This document shows positions 1 to 6,440 of a stretch of DNA of 6,440 bases, in pieces. The DNA lies in the NCBI GenBank assembly GCA_003973505.1, contig QNXT01000038.1:1-6440 (forward strand), read 5' to 3'. The notes beneath the pieces are model-generated. The model was given only the letters and a program-made list of their open reading frames with translations, was not told the DNA's origin and searched no databases. The position numbers were made by a program, and so were the translations under genes. Position 1 is the stretch's first letter. Each line of letters opens with the position of its first letter. The stretch comes from Bacteroidota bacterium. Lineage in GTDB: Bacteria > Bacteroidota > Bacteroidia > Bacteroidales > UBA1556.

Positions 1-840
1 CATAGTTGTCAAACCATCTTGGGGAATAATAAAAACAGTACCCGTTCTATCGTAAGCATCTCCATTAGAATGAGCCGACAATTCTGCTATTACATAAGAG
101 CAATTTTTTGCTATTTCAGGCAGTTTTATTTTTTTAATGATAACAGAACCTTTAGAGAAATGATAAACTTTATTTAGTTCTAAATTCTTATCATTCGGTT
201 TTTTAAAATCTCCATCAAAATAGATTTGCTCATCATTAAACACATTTAGTTTGGTAAAGCGAGAATTTATTTCCAATTCTTGAAAACGAGCATCATCAAC
301 CTCTTTGGCTTTAGCCGGTAAATAGTTTGGCTTATTGAATTTCTTAATCTTTTCAATTGATGTGGCTTGTATGGTGCGATTTCCATTAACTACAACTTTT
401 AAGACCAATGCATTTGGGTTGGGTAAGAATTTTGAATATGGCGAACCTTTTGCTTCCGACTTTTCGGTGTACCAAACTTCGATAGTGTTAGAAAAATATA
501 GGTATGAAACAGATTTGCATTTGTACTTTAATATTTTCTCATCTTTATCAGTTGGCTTTGGTTTGGGTAAAGAATCGAAGGGTGTTACGACCTTAAATAA
601 ACCCTCATCGGTTTTTATCACTTTTACAATTTCTCGTTCTTTAAGGTTAGAAAAGCTTTGGATCTTACTTGATGTATCCGAAAGGTAAACAACCCCATCA
701 TAATATTTTATATCAAAACCATTTTTGCTTTCTTCACCATTAGATATTTGTTTATACGATATCTTGTATAAAACAGGCGTTTTCTGAGCAAAGCTCATCA
801 TCGATAAAAAGAGAATAATACTTAAAAATATTTGTTTCAT
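1..840 (-). CDS. Secreted PNGase F-related protein (putative peptide-N-glycosidase), C-terminal part outside window
   Basis: Seen: an open frame of 280 codons with no stop runs from the ATG at 840 off the left edge. The start is supported by a signal peptide at residues 1-18 (MKQ, a hydrophobic run, then SFA|QK). There is no lipobox Cys, so the product is probably periplasmic or secreted. Residues 261-270 read DAYDRTGTVF. Known: PNGase F of Elizabethkingia has the catalytic Asp60 in WDRYANV, at the end of a beta-rich stretch. Here YDRTGTVFII would place D264 (bases 49-51) at that position, after a matching TKLNVF...VIIKKIKLP stretch (residues 196-241). Family members cleave the bond between GlcNAc and Asn, freeing N-glycans from glycoproteins. 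Inference: residues 20-165 form a separate N-terminal module, comparable in place to the extra N-terminal domain of PNGF-II-type enzymes but resembling GLPGLI proteins. The remaining catalytic acidic residues and the second jelly-roll domain would lie outside the window, so activity cannot be judged. The gene follows GH97 after 235 bp and probably has its own promoter. The family call rests on a short motif. Confidence 0.68.
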   Translation of the reverse strand, partial: MKQIFLSIILFLSMMSFAQKTPVLYKISYKQISNGEESKNGFDIKYYDGVVYLSDTSSKIQSFSNLKEREIVKVIKTDEGLFKVVTPFDSLPKPKPTDKDEKILKYKCKSVSYLYFSNTIEVWYTEKSEAKGSPYSKFLPNPNALVLKVVVNGNRTIQATSIEKIKKFNKPNYLPAKAKEVDDARFQELEINSRFTKLNVFNDEQIYFDGDFKKPNDKNLELNKVYHFSKGSVIIKKIKLPEIAKNCSYVIAELSAHSNGDAYDRTGTVFIIPQDGLTTM

Positions 841-900
841 ATACTTGCATATTTTAAAATTTAACCGTGAGTATATTAGATGTTTGGCATTTTATTGCAC

Positions 901-908
901 CAAATTTA
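901..908 (-). promoter_or_regulatory. Candidate Bacteroidota -7 promoter element (proximal) for the PNGase-like gene
   Basis: On the minus strand these bases read TAAATTTG, matching the Bacteroidota -7 consensus TAnnTTTG. Transcription would begin near 895 and give a leader of about 55 nt before the ATG at 840. No TTG (-33) lies at the usual 17-23 nt spacing, and the region is AT-rich enough for chance matches. No Shine-Dalgarno sequence precedes the ATG (AAAATATGCAAGTAT), which is common in this phylum. Confidence 0.4.
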
Positions 909-963
909 ATATACTATGTCGTTTATTTATATTCATTTAAATCTAATTTAATGGTCTGCTGAC

Positions 964-985
964 TAACAACATATATGTATTGTTA
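964..985. repeat. Interrupted dyad taacaa-N10-ttgtta, possible operator
   Basis: The plus strand reads taacaa at 964-969 and ttgtta at 980-985, perfect inverted 6-mers around a 10-base centre. That centre overlaps a second, off-register 10-bp palindrome, acatatatgt (969-978). It lies upstream of the proximal promoter candidate and downstream of the distal one, a suitable place for a dimeric regulator. AT-rich dyads arise easily by chance, so this is a weak call. Confidence 0.3.
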
Positions 986-1012
986 TGCGATCTCTTTTTT
1001 TTCATCATAGTG

Positions 1013-1020
1013 CAAATATA
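1013..1020 (-). promoter_or_regulatory. Candidate Bacteroidota -7 promoter element (distal) for the PNGase-like gene
   Basis: The minus strand reads TATATTTG followed by C, an excellent match to TAnnTTTG. Transcription would begin near 1005 and give a leader of about 165 nt. The nearest upstream TTG (1034-1036) is 13 nt away, shorter than the 17-23 nt norm, and lies inside the arm of the inverted repeat at 1029-1065. A protein bound to that repeat would therefore cover the -33 region. Confidence 0.4.
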
Positions 1021-1028
1021 CAATATGT

Positions 1029-1065
1029 ATTAGCAAAACTTTTATTATCTGCAAGTTTTGCTAAT
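1029..1065. repeat. 13-bp perfect inverted repeat after GH97: weak terminator or operator
   Basis: The arms 1029-1041 (attagcaaaactt, plus strand) and 1053-1065 are exact reverse complements around an 11-nt loop. It starts 11 bp beyond the GH97 stop codon (TGA, 1076-1078), where an intrinsic terminator is expected. However, the stem has only 4 G-C pairs and no U tract follows: the next transcript bases are ACATATTGTATATT. Because it abuts the -7 element at 1013-1020, an operator role is also possible. Confidence 0.5.
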
Positions 1066-1075
1066 TCTTGTCATG

Positions 1076-3049
1076 TCATTCTGTTTTTATAGATTCTATT
1101 TTGGCAGCAAACCCTCCATCAAACATCATTTTAACCAATAATGTATCACCTGATTGAATATTTCTTTTTACTCTTTTATAGTCAGTAGCATATTTATCAG
1201 CATTAATTCCATCGGTAAATAGTTCCATTGAAAATTGTTTTTCTTTTTCTAAAAACGAAAAGTCCACCTCAATTTCTCTGGTTTTATCATTTGTGATACC
1301 CGCAATATACCAATCTTCTCCTTTTCTTTTGGCTACAACTATGTATTCTCCAATTTTACCACTAAGCACAATCGTTTCATCCCATGTAGTTGGTACATCA
1401 GTAATAAATTGAGTACACTCATCCTCTTTATAATAATCAGAAGGATTGTCAGCCAACATTTGCAAGCCACTTTCAAATACAATAAATAAAGCTAATTGAT
1501 GTGATCGTGTTCCAATGCTCATAGGATTTGTCCAGTTGGCATGCCAAAATTTTGGATGAACCGAATTCATAGCACCGGGCGTATAATCCATTGGACCTAC
1601 AACATTTCTGGTAAAAGGAAGAATTACATGGTTGTTAGGCGTATCAAAACCACCCCTTTTATTTTGTTCCATTCCGGTAACTCCCTCATATGAAATTATA
1701 TTTGGATAAGTACGCCTCAATCCTCTTGGTGTTATTGAACCATGAAAATCAACCAATAATTCATTTTCAAAAGCTTTTTTAGCAATACGCTCGTAATAAT
1801 TCATCATCCATTGATCGCTACGATCCATAAAATCAATTTTCACACCTGCAATACCCATTTGTTTAACCTGTTCAAAAAAAGTAGGCGTATTTTCAACTGT
1901 TAACCAAGATGCCCATAAAATAATTCTTACATTTTTTTCTTTTGCATAGCGTACCAACTCTTCCAAATCAATATCCAGATTTGGTTTGTTTATATCAGTT
2001 ACACTATAAGACCAACCTTCGTCCATAAGCATATATTCCATGCCATAGTGAGACGCGAAATCGATATAATATTTATAGGTTTTGGTATTGTATCCCGATT
2101 TAAAATCAACACCAGAAATATTGCTGGCATGCCACCATTCCCACGAAGTTTGTCCGGGTTTTATCCATTCAAAATTCTTAAACTCAGATGGACTTGATAA
2201 AATATAAACCAAATCATTGGTAACGATATCTTTGTCCTCTTCTGCTATCGCAAATATTCGCCATGGAAAAGTTCTATTTCCTTTTGTTCTAGCAATATAA
2301 TCAGCTTCCTTAGCAATATTTAATCGTCTATCTGCCCACCAACTGTTTGTTATTGCTTCGGTTTTTTCAGGATATTTTGGAAACCACGAATTAATCGTAT
2401 TATTCTCTCCTCCTTCTAAAAACATGGCAGGATAATCGTGCAAATCCGCTTCTGTAATTAATACTTTGGCTTTTTGTGCATCTATAAACATTGGAATTAT
2501 AGCTAAATCTTCTTTTTGTAAATCTTGAAGCCAAACCGGAGTGTAAACATGTTCGTAATTGCTGAAACTGCGTTCTGTTTTTGACAGGTAAGCTTTGTAA
2601 TTATCTGCAAATTTATAGGATGAAGATTCGTTTACAACGGTAATCTCGCCTTGTTTCGTTGTAATAAATCGATATGCAACTCCATTATCAAAAACTCTGA
2701 ATTCTAACTGATAATCACCTTTAAAAGACAAGTTAAGTACATTGCAATGATTTCTAATCTCATTATTTTTTAGGGAAACAACTGGATGTATTATTTCATC
2801 TATTGTTCGTTTTTTAGTAGAAATAAGTTTAGGCATCTCTCCCAATTTCTCATTTATTAGATTTAATGAGATAGTTCCTTTTTCTATCAAAGCTTGATTC
2901 TTATAATTGATCTTAAATGTTATTTCATCAGAAATGGAAACCGCTACTGTTATTTTTCCGTTAGGAGATTTGATTGTTAAATTCTTAGCTGTTGCCACTT
3001 GAAACAGCAATATCATAAGAATAAAAATGGGTAATATTTTTTTCATCAT
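1076..3049 (-). CDS. Secreted GH97 glycoside hydrolase, retaining (alpha-galactosidase-like) type
   Basis: Seen: 657 aa, full length for GH97. A signal peptide (MMKKI, hydrophobic run, ATA|K at 19-22) without lipobox Cys points to a soluble periplasmic enzyme. The N-terminal beta-sandwich covers about 25-290, the (beta/alpha)8 barrel about 295-550 (SWEWWHAS 302-309, LMDEGW 341-346) and the C-terminal beta domain about 560-655. Known: GH97 has inverting alpha-glucosidases (SusB, base Glu508) and retaining alpha-galactosidases (BT1871 type, Asp nucleophile). Here GVKIDF gives D406 as the nucleophile. The position matching SusB Glu508 is G437, set by the conserved RTYPN and the E-x5-E pair E455/E461. 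E461 is the likely acid/base; E455 and E200 (ITEADLHDYP) are likely calcium ligands. Inference: the enzyme retains configuration and removes alpha-galactosyl or related residues such as beta-L-arabinopyranosyl, but the substrate is not proven. Two ATGs (MM) begin the frame, and the second works equally well. It lies 64 bp after the ALDH gene on the same strand, with no recognisable promoter in the gap, so read-through is possible. Confidence 0.93.
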   Translation of the reverse strand: MMKKILPIFILMILLFQVATAKNLTIKSPNGKITVAVSISDEITFKINYKNQALIEKGTISLNLINEKLGEMPKLISTKKRTIDEIIHPVVSLKNNEIRNHCNVLNLSFKGDYQLEFRVFDNGVAYRFITTKQGEITVVNESSSYKFADNYKAYLSKTERSFSNYEHVYTPVWLQDLQKEDLAIIPMFIDAQKAKVLITEADLHDYPAMFLEGGENNTINSWFPKYPEKTEAITNSWWADRRLNIAKEADYIARTKGNRTFPWRIFAIAEEDKDIVTNDLVYILSSPSEFKNFEWIKPGQTSWEWWHASNISGVDFKSGYNTKTYKYYIDFASHYGMEYMLMDEGWSYSVTDINKPNLDIDLEELVRYAKEKNVRIILWASWLTVENTPTFFEQVKQMGIAGVKIDFMDRSDQWMMNYYERIAKKAFENELLVDFHGSITPRGLRRTYPNIISYEGVTGMEQNKRGGFDTPNNHVILPFTRNVVGPMDYTPGAMNSVHPKFWHANWTNPMSIGTRSHQLALFIVFESGLQMLADNPSDYYKEDECTQFITDVPTTWDETIVLSGKIGEYIVVAKRKGEDWYIAGITNDKTREIEVDFSFLEKEKQFSMELFTDGINADKYATDYKRVKRNIQSGDTLLVKMMFDGGFAAKIESIKTE

Positions 3050-3113
3050 ATTAGGTGTTTTTTTATTGGTTTGGCTCAGTATAGTACATAATTCTAAAGA
3101 GGTTCTTTTTTTA

Positions 3114-4499
3114 TTACTCCAACATTAAGCGCATAATCTTAAGCTTATTTGCGGTATAAGGGGTATATTTTAAATTGGGCTCAATTAGGTTTGAGTGCGA
3201 GTAAATGGATTTATAGTGTGTGAAGGTGTCGAATCCGGCTTTTCCATGGTAACTTCCCATGCCCGATTCGTCCACACCACCAAAGGGTAGATTGGTATTG
3301 GCCAAGTGCATAACCGCATCGTTTACGGCTCCGCCTCCAAAGCTGATTTCATGGAATATCTTCGCTGTATTTTTCTTCGAAGAGGTAAATACATACAGTG
3401 CCAGAGGTTTATCGCGGTCTTTAACTTGCTTTATAGCCCAGTCCAAATCCTCAAACTCGATAATGGGTAGCACGGGTCCAAATATTTCCTCTTGCATTAC
3501 GGCATCATCATACGTTACATTGTCCATTACTGTGGGGGCAATATACAGTTCTTCTTTATCAGATTGTCCGCCTATTACCACTTTTTCGGGTTCAATTAAT
3601 TTCAGGATACGATCGAAATGCCGAGGGTTGATAATACGCACAAATCCTTCGCTTTCCATAGGATTTTCTCCATGATATTTTAGGATTTGCCTTTGTATTT
3701 CTTCAATCAATTCTTCTTTAACGTCCTTTTCTACTAAAAGATAATCAGGTGCCACACAGGTTTGTCCGCCATTCAAATACTTAGCCCATACCAATCGCTG
3801 GGCTGCTATTTTCAAATTGGCATCCTGAAATACAAAGGCAGGGCTTTTTCCGCCCAGTTCCAAAGTAACGGGTGTTAAATGCTTGGCAGCAGCTGTCATA
3901 ATAATGCGCCCCACATTGCCGCTTCCGGTATAGAAAATCTTATCAAATTTTTCCTGCAAAAGTGCGGTAGTTTCTTCCACACCACCCTCTACCACATGGA
4001 GGTATTGGGATTCGAAGTTGTCATTAATCACCGCAGCCATAGCATGCGAAGTGTTTAATGCCAGTTCCGAAGGTTTGATAATGGCAGTATTCCCGGCTGC
4101 TAAGGCTGCCACAACAGGGGCTATGGATAGTTGGTAGGGATAATTCCATGCGCCAATAGTTAAGGTAACCCCCAAAGGCTCGGGTAAAATATAACTGCTA
4201 CCTGGCAACATCGATGTGGGCGTGCTTACTTTTTTCTTTTTGCTCCATTCTTTCAAATCGCCCATTGCGAGATTGATCTCATGGTAAATCAAGGATAATT
4301 CGGTTACGTAATTCTCGAAGCTCGACTTTTTGAAATCCTTATAAATAGCTCCGTCTAAAAGCTTTTCATTGGCTTTGAGTACAGACTTTAAATGCTTTAA
4401 TTGTCGGATACGGAATTCGGTGTCTTTGGTAATATTGCTATTAAAATAATCCTTTTGTGATTGGACTAATTCGTGGTAGTTTATCTTTCCTTGGTTCAT
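3114..4499 (-). CDS. NAD(P)-dependent aldehyde dehydrogenase, class 3-like
   Basis: Seen: 461 aa, complete and cytosolic, with no signal peptide. The usual ALDH signatures occur in order: GAWNYP (116-121, Asn119 of the oxyanion hole), IIKPSE (140-145, cofactor-binding Lys142), TGSGNVG (191-197, Rossmann glycine motif), LELGGKSP (213-220, general base Glu214), NGGQTC (243-248, nucleophile Cys248) and EEIFGPVLP (337-345). The short length and the LPFGGVDESGMGSYHGKAG ending (404-422) are typical of the ALDH3 group. Known: these enzymes oxidise medium- to long-chain or aromatic aldehydes to acids with NAD(P)+. Inference: a general fatty or aromatic aldehyde scavenger; the substrate cannot be read from sequence. 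The start follows a purine-rich AAGAGAAG, though it is only 2 nt from the ATG. It lies 42 bp after ccoI in the same direction with no promoter seen, so co-transcription is plausible. No functional link to copper transport or to GH97 is evident. Confidence 0.94.
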   Translation of the reverse strand: MNQGKINYHELVQSQKDYFNSNITKDTEFRIRQLKHLKSVLKANEKLLDGAIYKDFKKSSFENYVTELSLIYHEINLAMGDLKEWSKKKKVSTPTSMLPGSSYILPEPLGVTLTIGAWNYPYQLSIAPVVAALAAGNTAIIKPSELALNTSHAMAAVINDNFESQYLHVVEGGVEETTALLQEKFDKIFYTGSGNVGRIIMTAAAKHLTPVTLELGGKSPAFVFQDANLKIAAQRLVWAKYLNGGQTCVAPDYLLVEKDVKEELIEEIQRQILKYHGENPMESEGFVRIINPRHFDRILKLIEPEKVVIGGQSDKEELYIAPTVMDNVTYDDAVMQEEIFGPVLPIIEFEDLDWAIKQVKDRDKPLALYVFTSSKKNTAKIFHEISFGGGAVNDAVMHLANTNLPFGGVDESGMGSYHGKAGFDTFTHYKSIYSHSNLIEPNLKYTPYTANKLKIMRLMLE

Positions 4500-4541
4500 G
4501 GCTTCTCTTTTTTATGGATGCGGTTTTGAGCTTTCCTTTTC

Positions 4542-6440
4542 TTATTGACTATTACGCAATTTCCGTAAAGCATAGCGACTGGCTAAAGTTACAAAAGCCA
4601 CCACCGAAACAGAGCTTACAGGCATTAAAATAGCCGCAATAATTGGGGATAATAATCCGCTCACAGCAAATGTTAGCCCAAAGATATTATATAAAAATGA
4701 AATAGTGAAGCTGGCATACACAATATGAAGTGCTCGATGCGAATAATGAATCAAATCGGGTAGTAGTGTAAAGCGTTTGGCTTCCAAAATAGCATCGCTG
4801 GCAGGGGAGAAGTTAAAGACTTCATCGGCAATACTGATTCCCACATAACTTTCGTTTAGGGCACCGGCATCATTCAGCCCATCACCCACCATAAGTACCT
4901 TATGCCCTTTCTCTTTTAGGGCTTTTATATATTCCAACTTATCTATGGGACTTTGATTAAAATGCAGTTCGGTATCCTTGCCAAAGAGTTCGTAAAGACG
5001 TTCTTTTTCGGCATCATTATCACCGGAAATAATATGCACTTTGAAAACTTTTTTCAGCTTGGCGGCAATTTCTTCAATTCCTTCACGATATTTATTGGCA
5101 ATACTAAAAACGCCATAATATTCTCCGTCAATACTTAAATGAACCAAGGATGCGTTGGCCTTTGTTTTGAAATCTTTGTTTCCCACAAAATCGGCAGCTC
5201 CCATACGAATCTTTTTGCCATCAATTTTCCCTTTTATACCTGAAGACGCAATCTCCATATAGTCCTCAATATTATCGATAAGCTGTCCTTCGAGATATTC
5301 ATAAACGGCAACACTTAAAGGGTGTTTCGATTGTCGCGATAAACTTTTTACCCACGATCGTTCTTTTTCGCTAAGCTCTTTTCCCTCATATTGTACCGAT
5401 AGGCCATCCAAATAAGTGATGGTTCCCGTTTTATCGAAAACCACCGTATCAATATGAGTTAGCGATTCCACCACTTCTGATTTTTTTAGGTAAAAGCCTG
5501 TGCGACCAAATATCTGCATCACATTTCCATAAGTAAATGGAATAGAAAGTGCCAATGCACAAGGGCATGCAACAATAAGTACCGATGTGAATGCGATGGC
5601 TATTTTTGATGTATCGTGAAAAAACCAATAAATTCCCGCTCCCACCGCAATGATTAAAATGGCAAGCGTGAAATATTTGCTGATATTATCGATAATGGAA
5701 CTCAAATCGCGCTCTTTGGATTTATTTTCAAAGTCTTGATTCCACAATTGAGTGAGTTTGCTTTGCATTACCTCTTTCACTACTTCAATAACAATGGTGC
5801 TGCCTATTTGTTTTCCTCCGGCATAAAGTTCATCGCCCTCATGCTTAAAAACAGGCTTCGATTCGCCTGTTACAAAACTGTAATTTATATTAGCCTCACC
5901 TTTCATTAGCACACCATCGGCCGGAATTAATTCTTGGTTGTGTACCACAATCTGATCGCCTACTTGTATGTTTTTCAGGGGAATAAATTCTTCCTTTCCG
6001 TCAACCAGTTTAGCCACCGCAATGGGGAAATAGGATTTATAGTCGCGCTCGAAGGAAAGTGCCTGATAGGTTTTGTTTTGATACCATTGCCCAATTAATA
6101 GGAAAAACACCAAACCGGCTAAGGAATCCATATAGCCCGTTCCAGTATTCGTGAGAATAACGTAGGCGCTTTGCGAAAAAATGGTAATGATACCAATGGA
6201 AATGGGTAAGTCGATATTGATAACTTTATGTTTCAGGTTTTTATAGGCAGAAAGTAAATAATCGCTTGAGCAATAAAATAGAACAGGTATCGCAAAAATA
6301 AGGTTTAGATAACCAAAAAAGTTTTTAAAGTTTTCGGGAAGGAGTTCTCCTCCGGGAATATAGTCGGGCATGCTTAAGAGCATGGTATTCCCAAATACAA
6401 AGCCTGCAATTCCAATTTTGTAAATTAGTTTTTTGTTTTG
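4542..6440 (-). CDS. ccoI: Copper-transporting P1B-type ATPase, CcoI/FixI group; N-terminus outside window
   Basis: Seen: 632 codons open to the right edge, ending at TAA (4542-4544). The ATG at 6383 is internal: 19 codons before it stay open and encode the first membrane helix (LIYKIGIAGFVFGNT). Numbering from that internal Met, the motifs are TGES 172-175 (actuator domain), CPC 273-275 in the fourth helix (metal path), DKTGT 317-321 (phosphorylated Asp317), HP 354-355 and GDGLND 500-505 (P-domain). All eight helices are visible, and the last carries MPVSS (587-591), the M-x2-SS copper(I) motif of P1B-1 pumps. The penultimate helix keeps YN (565-566) but lacks the flanking Asn and Pro of classical CopA. 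Known: the stretches LAGLVFFLLIG and ALSFERDYKSYFP are typical of Bacteroidota CcoI, which moves Cu(I) across the inner membrane for cbb3 oxidase assembly. The N-terminal metal-binding domain should lie in the missing part. Odd: ccoS, its usual downstream partner, is absent; ALDH follows instead. A general CopA role is the alternative. Confidence 0.88.
   Translation of the reverse strand, partial: QNKKLIYKIGIAGFVFGNTMLLSMPDYIPGGELLPENFKNFFGYLNLIFAIPVLFYCSSDYLLSAYKNLKHKVINIDLPISIGIITIFSQSAYVILTNTGTGYMDSLAGLVFFLLIGQWYQNKTYQALSFERDYKSYFPIAVAKLVDGKEEFIPLKNIQVGDQIVVHNQELIPADGVLMKGEANINYSFVTGESKPVFKHEGDELYAGGKQIGSTIVIEVVKEVMQSKLTQLWNQDFENKSKERDLSSIIDNISKYFTLAILIIAVGAGIYWFFHDTSKIAIAFTSVLIVACPCALALSIPFTYGNVMQIFGRTGFYLKKSEVVESLTHIDTVVFDKTGTITYLDGLSVQYEGKELSEKERSWVKSLSRQSKHPLSVAVYEYLEGQLIDNIEDYMEIASSGIKGKIDGKKIRMGAADFVGNKDFKTKANASLVHLSIDGEYYGVFSIANKYREGIEEIAAKLKKVFKVHIISGDNDAEKERLYELFGKDTELHFNQSPIDKLEYIKALKEKGHKVLMVGDGLNDAGALNESYVGISIADEVFNFSPASDAILEAKRFTLLPDLIHYSHRALHIVYASFTISFLYNIFGLTFAVSGLLSPIIAAILMPVSSVSVVAFVTLASRYALRKLRNSQ

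Noticed and set aside
335..688. Plus-strand open frame of 117 codons
   Set aside because: Lies wholly antisense to the PNGase-like gene, whose frame has a signal peptide and a family motif; the product shows no recognisable domain.
969..978. Palindrome acatatatgt
   Set aside because: A 10-bp AT-rich palindrome is expected by chance; kept only as part of the wider dyad at 964-985.
3096..3112. Small hairpin aaaga-ggt-tcttt followed by a T run, terminator-like on the plus strand
   Set aside because: Only a 5-bp AT-rich stem, and no plus-strand gene ends there; on the minus strand the T run precedes the stem as an A run, so it is no terminator for the ALDH gene.
3259..3675. Plus-strand open frame of 138 codons
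   Set aside because: Antisense to the conserved C-terminal half of the ALDH gene; low-complexity Ser-rich product typical of a shadow frame.
4953..5138. Plus-strand open frame of 61 codons
   Set aside because: Antisense to the nucleotide-binding region of ccoI; Phe/Asn-rich product without start-site support.

Overview
The window reads as chromosomal DNA of a Bacteroidota species. The evidence is low G+C, start sites without clear Shine-Dalgarno sequences, two matches to the Bacteroidota -7 promoter element (TAnnTTTG), and protein families typical of that phylum: GH97, a PNGase F-like secreted protein, and a CcoI-type copper ATPase of the Bacteroidota style. The exact lineage cannot be fixed from this sequence.

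All four genes lie on the minus strand, so transcription runs right to left. At the right edge (4542-6440) is most of a copper-transporting P1B-type ATPase of the CcoI/FixI group. Its N-terminal part lies outside the window. After 42 bp comes a complete class-3-like aldehyde dehydrogenase (3114-4499). After a further 64 bp comes a complete secreted GH97 glycosidase (1076-3049), whose active-site residues match the retaining, alpha-galactosidase-like branch and not the inverting SusB alpha-glucosidase branch. A 235-bp intergenic region (841-1075) holds a 13-bp inverted repeat, a second dyad and two candidate promoters. It precedes the first 280 codons of a secreted protein (1-840) that runs off the left edge and looks like a PNGase F-related amidase behind an N-terminal module resembling the GLPGLI family.

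Functionally the window has two halves. The right half (copper ATPase, ALDH) is cytoplasmic or membrane housekeeping, with G+C near 38-40% in sampled lines. The left half (GH97, PNGase-like) is exported glycan or glycoprotein processing and is visibly more AT-rich. The two exported enzymes could act on the same glycoconjugates, one removing N-glycans from protein and the other removing terminal alpha-linked sugars. No SusC/SusD pair, sulfatase or regulator is visible to make this a polysaccharide utilisation locus. Nothing here is clearly a new system. The points most worth a second look are the domain make-up of the PNGase-like protein, the dyads in its upstream region, and the missing ccoS after ccoI. 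I see no RNA gene, mobile element, CRISPR array or broken gene.
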